A stretch of DNA of 64,000 nt from UBA668 sp963720695 (GCA_963720695.1 CAVRGG010000007.1:124001-188000); one strand, 5' to 3'. Positions 22,063 through 30,910 are shown, counted from the stretch's first letter. Numbers and translations are program-made. Notes: generated by a model not told the origin, from the sequence alone.

Positions 22063-22953
22063 TCAGGTCAGTCGCTTGGCCATGCAGTGCGAGAGCGGCG
22101 AATCGAGGTAGTCGCCCCACGGCTCGCACGGTGTGAACCCGAACGCGGTGTAGAGCCCCACGGCGGCCGTCAGGTGCTCGCCGGTCTCGAGGCGCAACTC
22201 CTGGTAGCCGTCGGCGCGAGCGGCACCCTCGATGGTGTCGAGGACCGCCGCGCCCAGCTTCGCGCCGCGGCACTCCGGGTCCGCCCACATCCGCTTCACT
22301 TCCGCCGCATCGTCGGAGATGCGTCGATAGGCCCCGCACGCGCGCGGCCTGCCGTCGTGATACGCGACGAAGAAGGCGCCGTTGTCGTCGGCGACGTGCT
22401 CGGGGTCGAGGGTGATGTGGCAGATGCCGCCCTCGGGTTCGGTGGAGAGCAGTTCGTGGTCCAGCGCCTGGAGCATCGCGGGGACGTCGGGATGGTCGAG
22501 GGAGCGGCGCACGACCACGGACGTGGGGAACGTCGACCGGGGACCGAACGCATGGGCCGTCGGACCGAATCGCTCGAGGAACGCAAGGCGCCGCTTGGCC
22601 TGTTCGACCGTGGGCGTGGTCCCGGCGGGGATCCACCAGTGGACCAGGCCCGAGCCCGGCTCGAACCAGTCGCCGCGTCGACGGAGGAAGTCGCGGTGCA
22701 TGCCGCGAGTGACGAAGTCGCGCAGCGTCTCGAGTGATTCCCACACGGTGAGGTTGACGATGGTGAGTGGGTTCTCGTAGGCCGAGATCGAGGTGGCGTC
22801 ACCGGCATCGGTCTGCAGTCGCCAGACATACCCGGGAGACGACTCGGCCAACGCGTTGACCTCGGGGAGTGCGTTGGTGAACGCGGCGGTGTCGGGGTGG
22901 TCGATCGGCGCTCGCAGCGTGCCGACGTTGAACTGCGCGAGGTGGAGCTGCAC
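22063..22953 (-). CDS. DUF3291 domain fused to GNAT acetyltransferase
   Basis: 296 residues. The first about 150 match DUF3291: LHLAQFNVGTLRAPIDHP at the start, VWESLETLRDFVTRGMHRDFLRRRGDWFEP, and VHWWIPAGTTPTVEQAKRRL. Residues about 155-296 are a GNAT domain: GAFFVAYHDGRPRACGAYR, RMWADPECRGAKLGAAVLD (acetyl-CoA loop) and GLYTAFGFTPCEPWGDY. Both families exist as separate proteins, so the fusion suggests a shared substrate, which is unknown. GTG 22953 is chosen because TACACT lies 7 nt upstream and DUF3291 proteins start there; an upstream ATG would overlap the divergent transporter. Confidence 0.85.
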   Translation of the reverse strand: MQLHLAQFNVGTLRAPIDHPDTAAFTNALPEVNALAESSPGYVWRLQTDAGDATSISAYENPLTIVNLTVWESLETLRDFVTRGMHRDFLRRRGDWFEPGSGLVHWWIPAGTTPTVEQAKRRLAFLERFGPTAHAFGPRSTFPTSVVVRRSLDHPDVPAMLQALDHELLSTEPEGGICHITLDPEHVADDNGAFFVAYHDGRPRACGAYRRISDDAAEVKRMWADPECRGAKLGAAVLDTIEGAARADGYQELRLETGEHLTAAVGLYTAFGFTPCEPWGDYLDSPLSHCMAKRLT

Positions 22954-22960
22954 GTGGAGG

Positions 22961-22966
22961 AGTGTA
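22961..22966 (-). promoter_or_regulatory. -10 element of the DUF3291-GNAT gene (leaderless)
   Basis: TACACT on the minus strand, 7 nt before GTG 22953. Confidence 0.45.
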
Positions 22967-22977
22967 CGGAATCTCGG

Positions 22978-23015
22978 TTGCACCGTGAAACCCTCTCCGC
23001 TACGTTCGCGTAGCG
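22978..23015 (+). promoter_or_regulatory. Promoter and overlapping operator of the MFS gene
   Basis: TTGCAC (22978-22983), 17-nt spacer, TACGTT (23001-23006). A perfect inverted repeat, CGCTACG-TTCG-CGTAGCG (22998-23015), covers the -10 element. A repressor bound there would block the promoter; the TetR gene two steps downstream is the natural candidate. The 7-bp arms could alternatively form a hairpin in the transcript leader. GGAGGA precedes the start codon. Confidence 0.55.
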
Positions 23016-23033
23016 AAATGGAGGACATCCCCG

Positions 23034-24608
23034 ATGACTGATGCACCGACTGCCGCTCCGGAGGAGCTCGACGGGATCGACCCCGTCGTCTATGAACGCC
23101 GGTGGGCGATCCTCGCCACGATGTGCCTGAGCCTGGTGCTCATCGTGGCGACGGTGAGCTCCGTGAACGTCGCCATCCCCAAGCTGGCGGGGTCGTCGCT
23201 GAACCCCAGTGACACCCAGATCCTCTGGATCGTCGACGCCTACGCGCTGGTGTTCGCCGCGCTGCTCCTCCCGGCCGGTGCCATCGGCGACCGGTTCGGC
23301 CGGAAGGGGGCGCTGCTCACCGGCCAGGTGATCTTCATCGTCGCGTCGACCGCCTGTGCGTTCATGCCCAACGCCACGGCGCTCATCGCCTGTCGGGCCG
23401 TCATGGGCGTCGGCGCGGCGCTGATCATGCCCTCCACCCTCAGCCTGCTGCAGTCGGCCTTCCCTCGACGCGAACGGGCGAAGGCGATCGCGATCTGGGC
23501 AGGCTTCGCCGGTGCCGGCGGGGCGATCGGCCCCCTCATGGGCGGCTTCCTGGTCGAGCACTACTGGTACGGCTCGGTGTTCCTCGTCGCTGCGCCGATC
23601 GCCTTCATCGGACTGGTGGCGTCGGCGATCCTGGCACCGTCGTCGCGCGAGCCTTCCGCTGGTGCGCTCGACCTGGGCGGCGCGGCGCTGTCGATCGTCG
23701 GGTTCGGCTCGTTGCTGGCGGCCATCATCGAGGGACCCGAGCGCGGCTGGTCCGACCCGCTCGTGATCGTCGGTTTCGTGCTGGCCGCCGTGTGTCTGGT
23801 CGGGTTCGTGTTCTACGAGCGACGTGAGGAGCACCCCATGCTCGACATGCGGTTCTTCGAGAACCAGCGGTTCGCGATGGGGAGCCTCGGAATCTCGGTG
23901 ACCTTCTTCGCGATGTTCGCGATGTTCTTCGTGCTGACCCAGTACCTCCAGTACGTCCAGGGCTACTCGCCGTTGGGAGCAGGTGTGCGCGGTCTCCCGT
24001 TCGCGTTCACGATGATCATCGTGTCCCCGCGCGCGCCGAAGCTGGCGTCGGCCCTCGGCAACAAGGTCGCGGTCGGAGGTGGGATGGTCGTGCTGTCGAT
24101 CGGTCTGACGATGCTGTCGTTCGTGCAGATCTCGACGTCGTACTGGTACATCGCGCTGTGTCTGGTGATCACGGCCGCCGGTGTCGGCGTCGCCATGCCC
24201 TCGCTCAGCAGCGGCATCGTGCAGAGCGTGCCGTTGAACAAGGCCGGCGTCGGTTCGGCCGTGAACGACACCACCCGCGAGGTCGGTGGTGCGATCGGCA
24301 TCGCCGCGCTGGGGTCCATCGTCAACTCGGTCTACCGCGATCACCTCGCGTCGTCCCTGGCTCAACTTCCCGCCGAGGCACAGAACATCGCGAGCCGGAA
24401 CGTCGCCGGTGCTCTTCGCGTGGCGGGTGGCCTGGCCGCGACCGCTGGACCAGCGGCCGCCGATCAGTTCCTCACGACGGTGCAACAGTCCTTCGTCGAC
24501 GGCATCCACGTCTCGCTCCGTGTGTCCGCGGCGATCGTGCTGGCCGGCGCGCTGGTGGTCGCAGCGAGGATCCCCGACGGTGACATCCATGGCACCGACG
24601 GCCACTGA
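23034..24608 (+). CDS. MFS drug exporter, DHA2 (14-helix) type
   Basis: 524 residues with about 14 membrane helices. Between helices 2 and 3 is the MFS signature GAIGDRFGRKGALL (about 82-95), and helix 5 carries the exporter motif C-like AGAGGAIGPLMGGFLVEHYWY. These features place it in the DHA2 (EmrB/QacA) family of proton-driven drug or metabolite exporters. The substrate is unknown. Its last 20 nt overlap the start of the TetR gene, and a palindrome lies on its promoter, so it is likely repressed by that regulator. Confidence 0.92.
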   Translation: MTDAPTAAPEELDGIDPVVYERRWAILATMCLSLVLIVATVSSVNVAIPKLAGSSLNPSDTQILWIVDAYALVFAALLLPAGAIGDRFGRKGALLTGQVIFIVASTACAFMPNATALIACRAVMGVGAALIMPSTLSLLQSAFPRRERAKAIAIWAGFAGAGGAIGPLMGGFLVEHYWYGSVFLVAAPIAFIGLVASAILAPSSREPSAGALDLGGAALSIVGFGSLLAAIIEGPERGWSDPLVIVGFVLAAVCLVGFVFYERREEHPMLDMRFFENQRFAMGSLGISVTFFAMFAMFFVLTQYLQYVQGYSPLGAGVRGLPFAFTMIIVSPRAPKLASALGNKVAVGGGMVVLSIGLTMLSFVQISTSYWYIALCLVITAAGVGVAMPSLSSGIVQSVPLNKAGVGSAVNDTTREVGGAIGIAALGSIVNSVYRDHLASSLAQLPAEAQNIASRNVAGALRVAGGLAATAGPAAADQFLTTVQQSFVDGIHVSLRVSAAIVLAGALVVAARIPDGDIHGTDGH

Positions 24609-25173
24609 GCGGCTCGATCCGCGCTGCATCCGCTCGCGAGAGCGGGTGCTGGCGGCTGCGGTGGCGGTGCTCCGCGAGGAGGGCTTGTCCGGCCTGACGT
24701 TCGAGGCGGTCGCCACGCGGTCCGGTGTCGCCCGGACGACGATCTACCGCCAGTTCCCCGATCGCGCCGCGCTGCACCTCGCTGCGATCGAGTCGGTCGG
24801 ACCCGACGTGCGGATGCCGCTCACCGATGACCTCGTCGCCGACGTGACCCGGTTCTGCGATCGTCTCAATCACACGCTGGTCGCCACGGATTTCGGCGGG
24901 GTCATCCTGACGGCGCTCGACGGCGCCGAGCGCGACGAGCAGATGCGAGAACTGGCAAAGGGCGTCGCCGACCGTCGGCGGGGAATCCTCGTTGATCGTC
25001 TCCGAGCCGAGCAGGTGGCCGGGCGCTTCGCTGCGGATGTGGACCTGGACCTGGTGTGCAGCCAGCTCGTCGGGCCGTTGTTCTACCGGCGGTTCATGAG
25101 CCGTCAGCCGACAGGCCACGACGTCGTGTCGAAGCTGGTGTCGGGCGTGCTCACTCCGCTGTTGCGATCGTGA
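24589..25173 (+). CDS. TetR family transcriptional regulator
   Basis: 194 residues. Residues 16-65 form the TetR helix-turn-helix: RERVLAAAVAVLREEGLSG, FEAVATRSGVARTTIYRQFPDRAAL. The rest is a ligand-binding helical domain with AERDEQMRELAKG and LVCSQLVGPLFYRRFMS, the TetR_C type. ATG 24589 overlaps the transporter gene by 20 nt. The best target is the 22998-23015 palindrome ahead of the operon. The 3' end overlaps the convergent DedA gene by 23 nt. Confidence 0.9.
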   Translation: MAPTATERLDPRCIRSRERVLAAAVAVLREEGLSGLTFEAVATRSGVARTTIYRQFPDRAALHLAAIESVGPDVRMPLTDDLVADVTRFCDRLNHTLVATDFGGVILTALDGAERDEQMRELAKGVADRRRGILVDRLRAEQVAGRFAADVDLDLVCSQLVGPLFYRRFMSRQPTGHDVVSKLVSGVLTPLLRS

Positions 25174-25804
25174 CCGGGTGGCGCCGCTGGCGCACGTGGC
25201 GAACCAACTCGATCACGATGTTGACGCCGATCGCAGTGCCGAACGCGACCCAGAAGGCCTTGGTGTGGTCGTCCTTGAAGGGCTGGCCCACGAGGTACGC
25301 CAGCCCCGCCGCGTAGGTGGCCCAGATCGTCGTCGCGATGGCGACCCACCCGACGAACCAGGCGCGGCGTTGGCGAGTGATGCCGCTCGACAACGTGAGC
25401 GCCGTGCGGCCGCCGGGGATGAAGCGGGCAGTGATGAGCAGCGGGCCGCCTCGACGCGTGATCTGATCGGATGCCCATGTCAGGCGGAGTGCGAACTTGG
25501 GTTTCTGCTCCGCGCGCCGGTGGAACCAACCCGACCACCGGCGACCGATCGCGTAGGCGAGGTTGTCACCGACGAAGGCACCGGTGGCGCCGGCGATGAT
25601 GACTGCCCACAACGCGTACGGCGCCTGCCCGGTGGCCACGGCGACGCCGCCCACGATCACCGTGGTCTCGCTCGGCACGATGGGGATGACCGAGTCGAGC
25701 AGGGCGATGACGAAGATCACGCCGAGGAACCACCAGCCGCTCGACCACTGGTCGAGTCGGTCGGTGAGGTCGGTGATGATCCCCGCCGGCGCGACTGCCC
25801 ACAT
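25151..25804 (-). CDS. DedA family membrane protein
   Basis: 217 residues with 4-5 membrane helices. DedA/SNARE-associated hallmarks include FVGDNLAYAIGRRWSGW and RFIPGGRTALTLSSGI. DedA proteins are proton-dependent, several are lipid (undecaprenyl phosphate or phosphatidylethanolamine) flippases; the substrate here is not evident. It lies 9 nt after purK with its own TAGCCT 6 nt before ATG, overlapping the purK stop codon. Confidence 0.9.
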   Translation of the reverse strand: MWAVAPAGIITDLTDRLDQWSSGWWFLGVIFVIALLDSVIPIVPSETTVIVGGVAVATGQAPYALWAVIIAGATGAFVGDNLAYAIGRRWSGWFHRRAEQKPKFALRLTWASDQITRRGGPLLITARFIPGGRTALTLSSGITRQRRAWFVGWVAIATTIWATYAAGLAYLVGQPFKDDHTKAFWVAFGTAIGVNIVIELVRHVRQRRHPVTIATAE

Positions 25805-25810
25805 GGGGCG

Positions 25811-25816
25811 AGGCTA
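25811..25816 (-). promoter_or_regulatory. -10 element of the DedA gene (leaderless)
   Basis: TAGCCT, 6 nt before ATG 25804. A weak TTCGCC lies 17 nt further upstream. Confidence 0.4.
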
Positions 25817-26959
25817 CCCGGCAGGGAGTTGGCGGCGAAGCCGACGGGCGAGGCTCGTCGCGCCCATGGCGGTGCCGGCGGTGACCGTGAGATGGCCCAT
25901 CTTCCTGCCGGGTCGCGCCTCGCGTTTGCCGTAGAGGTGGAGATGCACCGCCGGGTTGGCGAGCACGATGGCCCAGTTCGGTTCGCCCGCTTCCCACAGG
26001 TCACCCATGAGGTTCACCATCGAGACACCGGGGACGACGAGCTTGGTGTCGCCCAACGCGAGTCCGCAGATCGCTCGCACCTGCTGTTGGAACTGACTCG
26101 TGAGACAGGCGTCGAGCGTGTAGTGCCCGGTGTTGTGCGGACGCGGCGCCAGCTCGTTGACGAGCACGTCGGTTCCCACGACGAACATCTCGACGGCCAT
26201 CACGCCGACGAAGCCGAGCTCCTCGGCGATGTAGATGCACAGCTCGGCGGCCTGTGCGTGACCGTCGCCCGGGAGGTAGGCGGGCGTGTAGCTCGTGTCG
26301 AGGATGCCGCGCACGTGGTGGCTCTGGGACACCGGGTAGGACGCGGTGCGTCCGTCGAGGGTGCGGGCGACGATCATCGAGAGCTCTCGCTCCAGCACGA
26401 GCTTCTGCTCGAGGACGCACGGCACCTGGCCGAGCTCGGCCCACGCCGCCTCGAGGTCGTCGAACGACTCGCACACCCGTTGGCCCTTGCCGTCGTAGCC
26501 GAGGCGCGCGGTCTTGAGGATCGCCGGGAACGCGAAGTCGGCCGCGTTGGCGAGCTGCCATGCCGTCTCGATGATGCGGTACGGACCGATGTTGACGCCG
26601 ATGTCCTCGAGGAACGCCTTCTCGGCGATGCGGTCCTGCGTGGTGGCGATGGCCGCCGGCGGGGGATGCACCAGCGTGCGATCGATGAGCGTGGCCATGG
26701 CGGTGGCGGGCGCGTTCTCGAACTCGGTCGTGACGACGGCGCACGTGGTGGCCAGTTGGTCGAGCGCGTCCGGGTCGTCGTAGGGAGCCACGAGGTGTAC
26801 GTCGGCGACGCGGCCCGCCGGCGCGTCGGGGTCGGGCTCCAGCACGGTCGTCCGGTAGCCCATGGTGCGCGCCGCCATCACGAAGTAGTGGCCGAGCTGA
26901 CCACCGCCGAGGATGCCGAGCATCGCCGGCGGTGTGATGACGGGTTGGTCGTTGCTCAT
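25814..26959 (-). CDS. purK: 5-(carboxyamino)imidazole ribonucleotide synthase
   Basis: 381 residues. PurK is an ATP-grasp enzyme that makes N5-CAIR from AIR, ATP and bicarbonate in purine synthesis. It has the N-terminal nucleotide loop MLGILGGGQLGHYFVMAA, the ATP-grasp LKTARLGYDGKGQ and VNELAPRPHNTGHYT near 275, all PurK signatures. The start overlaps the purE stop by 4 nt (ATGA), so the two are coupled. Confidence 0.97.
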   Translation of the reverse strand: MSNDQPVITPPAMLGILGGGQLGHYFVMAARTMGYRTTVLEPDPDAPAGRVADVHLVAPYDDPDALDQLATTCAVVTTEFENAPATAMATLIDRTLVHPPPAAIATTQDRIAEKAFLEDIGVNIGPYRIIETAWQLANAADFAFPAILKTARLGYDGKGQRVCESFDDLEAAWAELGQVPCVLEQKLVLERELSMIVARTLDGRTASYPVSQSHHVRGILDTSYTPAYLPGDGHAQAAELCIYIAEELGFVGVMAVEMFVVGTDVLVNELAPRPHNTGHYTLDACLTSQFQQQVRAICGLALGDTKLVVPGVSMVNLMGDLWEAGEPNWAIVLANPAVHLHLYGKREARPGRKMGHLTVTAGTAMGATSLARRLRRQLPAG

Positions 26960-27465
26960 GCCGGCGGGAGCGTACTGGTGGCGGCGTCGTGCCGACGGCG
27001 TGCCCGGTACTGGGTGAGTGCCGCGGCGAGGTCCGGCTCGTCGGCGGCGAGCATCGCCACCGCGAACAGGGCGGCATTGGTGGCTCCTGCGTCACCGATG
27101 GCGAACGTGGCGACGGGGACCCCGGCGGGCATCTGCACGATGCTGTAGAGGCTGTCCTGACCGCTGAGGTGCCGAGTGGCCACGGGCACGCCGAGGACCG
27201 GCACGATGGTCTTGGCCGCCAGCATCCCGGGCAGGTGGGCCGCGCCACCGGCACCGGCGATGATGACGCGGAGGCCGCGGCCTGCTGCTGCCTCTGCGAA
27301 CGCGAACATCTCGTCGGGCATGCGGTGCGCGGACAGCACCTGCGTCTCGTGCGCGACGCCGAACTCGGCGAGTACGTCGACCGCCTTGCTCATCGTGGGC
27401 CAATCGCTCGACGATCCCATCACGACGGCCACCACGGGAGTGTTCACGGGGACAGTCTGGCTCAC
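26956..27465 (-). CDS. purE: N5-carboxyaminoimidazole ribonucleotide mutase
   Basis: 169 residues. PurE converts N5-CAIR to CAIR. It has VVMGSSSDWPTMSKA at the active-site loop, VLSAHRMPDEM, IIAGAGGAAHLPGM and LGVPVATRHLSGQDSLYSIVQMPAGVPV. GTG 27465 is chosen because it overlaps the upstream gene's stop by 4 nt (GTGA); a GTG six codons later is an alternative. Confidence 0.97.
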   Translation of the reverse strand: MSQTVPVNTPVVAVVMGSSSDWPTMSKAVDVLAEFGVAHETQVLSAHRMPDEMFAFAEAAAGRGLRVIIAGAGGAAHLPGMLAAKTIVPVLGVPVATRHLSGQDSLYSIVQMPAGVPVATFAIGDAGATNAALFAVAMLAADEPDLAAALTQYRARRRHDAATSTLPPA

Positions 27466-29423
27466 ACTGCGGCGCCCACGCGCTCGCCGTCGATGACGGC
27501 GGCGTGCGCCCGTCGAGGAGCGACGCAGTCGCCCACGCGCTCGACGCGCACCCCCGCGCCCTTCAGTTCCTGGTACAGCCACTCGACCGGGTTGGGCGGA
27601 ACGGCGAGCACGACCCAGTCCGGGGTACGGGTCTGGTTGACGCCCGTGGGGTGGTGCAGCAACGTGACCTCGCCGTCGGCCATCCCCATCGGCACGAGGT
27701 CGGTGGTCTGGACGATGCCCTTCGCACCGGCACGCATCCACCAGTTCTCCATGTCGAGCGTGATCCCGAGGTCCTGTCCGACGACCATGCCGTTGGTGAT
27801 GACCTCGACGTGGCACCCTCGATCGGCGAGCAGCTCGGCGACCGATGTCGCGTGGTGGAACCCGATCTCGTCGATCACGACGACGGACTGGCCCGGTCGC
27901 GGGCCCCCGTCGGCCGCCGTGCCCTCGATCACCTCGCGCACATCGGCGACGTTGACGGCGTCGGCGGGGACCCACCAGGGGCGCTGCGGTTCGGCGCCCA
28001 TGGCCACGATCACGACGTCGGGCTTGCGTTCCTGCACCAGGCCGGCCCACACACCGACGCCGTATTCGATCGTCACCCCGAGGCGCTCGCACTCGTTGAG
28101 CTGGTTGCGGATCATGTCGCCGAGCTCGGCCCGGTTGGGCACCGTGGCCGCGACCCGAACCTGGCCGCCCGCCTCCTGTTCCTTCTCCATCACTGTGACC
28201 CGGTGGCCGTTGCGAGCCGCGGCGATGGCCGCCTGCAATCCGGCGGGGCCGGCACCCACGACCATGACCTGCCGGGGTGTGGGGGACAGGCGGACGCCGC
28301 CGACGTCGTCGGCCTCGCGCCCGGTGCGAGGGTTCTCGATGCAGCCGAGCCAGCGATTGAGGCCCATCCGGCCGACGCACTCCTGGTTGCAGCTCAGGCA
28401 CAGGCGGATGTCGTCGGTGTCGCCGGCGCGGGCCTTGGCGGCGAAGTCGGGGTCGGCGATCTGCCCTCGCACCACGCCGACCAGATCGCAGTGGCCTTCG
28501 GCGATGGCGCGCTCGGCCTGGAGCGGGTCCTTGAAGCGACCGACGCCGACGACCGGGATGTCGACGACCTTGCGGAACGCCGACGGGATGAACAGTGCGT
28601 ACCCGGGAGGGATGTGCATGCTCGCCTCGATCATGAACAGGCTCGCCGTGGCCACGCCGATCGACGTGTTGATGTAGTCGACCTGACCCGTCGCCTCGGC
28701 GATCTGGGCGATACGCACCGCGTCGTCGATGGTCGTGCCGCCGTCGATGAGCTCGTCGCCGCAGATGCGAACGCCCAGCGCCATCCGGTTGCCGATGACC
28801 TTGCGCACCGCGCCGACGATCTCGACGAGGAGGCGGGCGCGGTTCTCGATGGTGCCGCCGTACTCGTCGGTGCGTGCATTCGTGGCGGGGGAGAGGAAGC
28901 CGCGAACGATCGAGCTGTGGCTGCACTGCAACTCGATGCCGTCGAAGCCGCCTTCGGCGCAGTGCTCGGCGACGACGGCGTAGCCGGCGATGATCTCGTC
29001 GATCTCGGCGGTGTCGACGGCCTTGGGCACCTCTCGGAAGAGCGGGTCGGCGATCGCCGAGGGCGCCCAGACGGGGAGCCGGGAGTACATGCTGCTGGCC
29101 TGGCCGCCGTTGTGGTTGATCTGGGCGAAGATCGGCACGCGGTGACGATGGACGGCGTCGGTGATGGCTCGGTAGCCGGGAATCACGTCGCGGTGGAACC
29201 CGTGGATCAGCTTCTCGTAGGGCCAGTCGGTGGGGTGCGTGCTGTGCTCTTCGGTGATGATGAGCCCGACGCCGCCCGCCGCCCGAGCGGCGTAGTACGC
29301 CGCATGTTGCTCGGTCGGCCTGCCGTCGAGCGCGTAGTTCGTGAGGTGGGCACTGAAGACCAGACGGTTGCGCGTGGTGACCGGCCCGAGCTGCATCGGA
29401 GTCCACAGGTACCGGTAGGTCAT
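27462..29423 (-). CDS. NADH:flavin oxidoreductase, 2,4-dienoyl-CoA reductase-like
   Basis: 653 residues. The N-terminal about 330 form an Old Yellow Enzyme barrel (FMN) opening YRYLWTPMQLGPVTTRNRLVFSAH-type sequence, with QINHNGGQ and ELQCSHSSIVRGFLSPATNARTDEYGG. A 4Fe-4S site follows at about 341-360 (CLSCNQEC ... GC). The C-terminal half has an FAD/NAD loop VMVVGAGPAGLQAAIAAARNG. This is the architecture of 2,4-dienoyl-CoA reductase and trimethylamine dehydrogenase; the substrate is unknown. It heads the oyE-purE-purK run, with TAGGGT 9 nt before ATG. Confidence 0.9.
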   Translation of the reverse strand: MTYRYLWTPMQLGPVTTRNRLVFSAHLTNYALDGRPTEQHAAYYAARAAGGVGLIITEEHSTHPTDWPYEKLIHGFHRDVIPGYRAITDAVHRHRVPIFAQINHNGGQASSMYSRLPVWAPSAIADPLFREVPKAVDTAEIDEIIAGYAVVAEHCAEGGFDGIELQCSHSSIVRGFLSPATNARTDEYGGTIENRARLLVEIVGAVRKVIGNRMALGVRICGDELIDGGTTIDDAVRIAQIAEATGQVDYINTSIGVATASLFMIEASMHIPPGYALFIPSAFRKVVDIPVVGVGRFKDPLQAERAIAEGHCDLVGVVRGQIADPDFAAKARAGDTDDIRLCLSCNQECVGRMGLNRWLGCIENPRTGREADDVGGVRLSPTPRQVMVVGAGPAGLQAAIAAARNGHRVTVMEKEQEAGGQVRVAATVPNRAELGDMIRNQLNECERLGVTIEYGVGVWAGLVQERKPDVVIVAMGAEPQRPWWVPADAVNVADVREVIEGTAADGGPRPGQSVVVIDEIGFHHATSVAELLADRGCHVEVITNGMVVGQDLGITLDMENWWMRAGAKGIVQTTDLVPMGMADGEVTLLHHPTGVNQTRTPDWVVLAVPPNPVEWLYQELKGAGVRVERVGDCVAPRRAHAAVIDGERVGAAV

Positions 29424-29432
29424 AGCGCCGTC

Positions 29433-29438
29433 ACCCTA
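29433..29438 (-). promoter_or_regulatory. -10 element of the oxidoreductase-purEK operon
   Basis: TAGGGT on the minus strand, 9 nt before ATG 29423. Confidence 0.4.
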
Positions 29439-29515
29439 CCGAACGGCGCTCCGCGGGACCCACCCTGGTCGAGGACCGGTCGGGCAGCATCGCGCGGCCC
29501 GCGCGCGGGGTCGCG

Positions 29516-29521
29516 TATCGT
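29516..29521 (+). promoter_or_regulatory. -10 element of the methyltransferase gene (leaderless)
   Basis: TATCGT, 6 nt before GTG 29528. Confidence 0.4.
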
Positions 29522-29527
29522 TGCCGC

Positions 29528-30910
29528 GTGCAGGAACCCGAGGGAAGCCGTCGCCGCAAGGGCGGCACTCGCACCTCGGCGTTCGGCGTGGGAAAGAGGG
29601 AGGGTCACGACTCCTCCGCCTTCTACGACCGCTTCCAGGCCCCTGTCGTGTCCGACGACGAGACCATCGTGGCGCCGTCGTTGCAGGACCGCATCATCGT
29701 CGGCGACGCCCGCGACATGCACGACGTCGCCGACAACTCCGTGGCGCTGGTGGTCACCTCTCCTCCGTACTTCGCGGGCAAGGCGTACGAGGAAGCGCTC
29801 GGTGAGGGACACATCCCCGCCACCTACGTGGACTACCTGCGGATGCTCGCGGATGTGTTCGCCGAGTGCACGCGGGTCTTGCAGCCGGGCGGACGCATCG
29901 CCGTCAACGTGGCCAATCTCGGACGACGGCCCTACAGGTCGCTGGCCGCCGACGTCACCACCATCCTGCAGGACGAACTGCGGCTACTGCTGCGTGGCGA
30001 GGTCGTGTGGGTCAAGCAACGCGGCGCGGCCGGCAACTGCGCATGGGGGAGCTTCCAGCGGCCCGGCAACCCCGTGCTCCGCGATCTCAGCGAGCGGGTG
30101 ATCATCGCCTCCAAGGGGCGCTTCGACCGCGCCCTCGACCCGCGCCGGCGAGCGCAGCTCGACCTGCCGTCGATCAGCACGCTCAGTCGCGACGAGTTCA
30201 TGGAAGCGACGCTCGACGTCTGGGAGATCCCGCCCGAGAGCGCCTCACGTGTCGGCCACCCCGCCCCGTTCCCCGTCGCGCTGCCCGAGCGATTGATCCA
30301 CCTCAACACGTACGAGGGCGAGCTGGTGCTGGACCCGTTCATGGGGTCGGGCACCACCGCCGTGGCAGCGGTGCGCACCGGTCGGCACTTCGTGGGCTAC
30401 GACACCGACGCGGCCTACGCGGCCGCCGCCATGGAGAGGGTCGCCGGTGAGCAGGCCGCTCCGCAGGTCCGCGTGCGCGCCGGTGACACGCGCGACACCG
30501 ACCCGCTCGACGGTGGATGGGCGGCGAAGGATCTCGCCGAGTCCGTGCTGCGCGACGCCGGCTTCACCGACGTGGTGAGCGACGTCAAGGTGATCACCGG
30601 CGTGGTGCCGACGCTGTCGGCCCGTGACCACAGAGGTCGCCCGTGGTGGTTCGAGGTCGTCGGTGGCCGCACGTCGAACCGGCCGGGGGCGCAACGCATC
30701 GAGCTGCTCTGGCGAGCAGTCGCCAAGGCGTCGGTGGTGCACGAGGTGGACCCGCGATCCCGGTTCGGCGTGCTCACGGTGGGCATCCCGGCGGCGGCGG
30801 CCGGTGGCAAGGCGTTGGCCGCGGTGACGGGCGCCAAGAAGCCGGTGGCCGTGGTCATCGACCTGTTGTCGACGGACGCGGCAGCACTGCTCAGAACCAC
30901 CACTGGGTGA
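29528..30910 (+). CDS. Beta-class DNA methyltransferase with extra C-terminal domain
   Basis: 460 residues. Motif IV TSPPY (77-81) precedes the SAM-binding DPFMGSGTT (269-277), the beta-class order used by N4-cytosine and N6-adenine enzymes; TSPPY favours but does not prove the N4-cytosine or adenine type. Residues about 325-460 form an additional domain with an Asp (367), FEVVGG (375-380), RPGAQRIELLWRAVAKASVV and a final strand-helix. This resembles a family of actinobacterial domains with a PD-(D/E)XK-like look but without the catalytic Lys. No restriction gene is adjacent, so it seems an orphan enzyme. It overlaps the convergent DUF445 gene by 20 nt. Confidence 0.87.
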   Translation: MQEPEGSRRRKGGTRTSAFGVGKREGHDSSAFYDRFQAPVVSDDETIVAPSLQDRIIVGDARDMHDVADNSVALVVTSPPYFAGKAYEEALGEGHIPATYVDYLRMLADVFAECTRVLQPGGRIAVNVANLGRRPYRSLAADVTTILQDELRLLLRGEVVWVKQRGAAGNCAWGSFQRPGNPVLRDLSERVIIASKGRFDRALDPRRRAQLDLPSISTLSRDEFMEATLDVWEIPPESASRVGHPAPFPVALPERLIHLNTYEGELVLDPFMGSGTTAVAAVRTGRHFVGYDTDAAYAAAAMERVAGEQAAPQVRVRAGDTRDTDPLDGGWAAKDLAESVLRDAGFTDVVSDVKVITGVVPTLSARDHRGRPWWFEVVGGRTSNRPGAQRIELLWRAVAKASVVHEVDPRSRFGVLTVGIPAAAAGGKALAAVTGAKKPVAVVIDLLSTDAAALLRTTTG

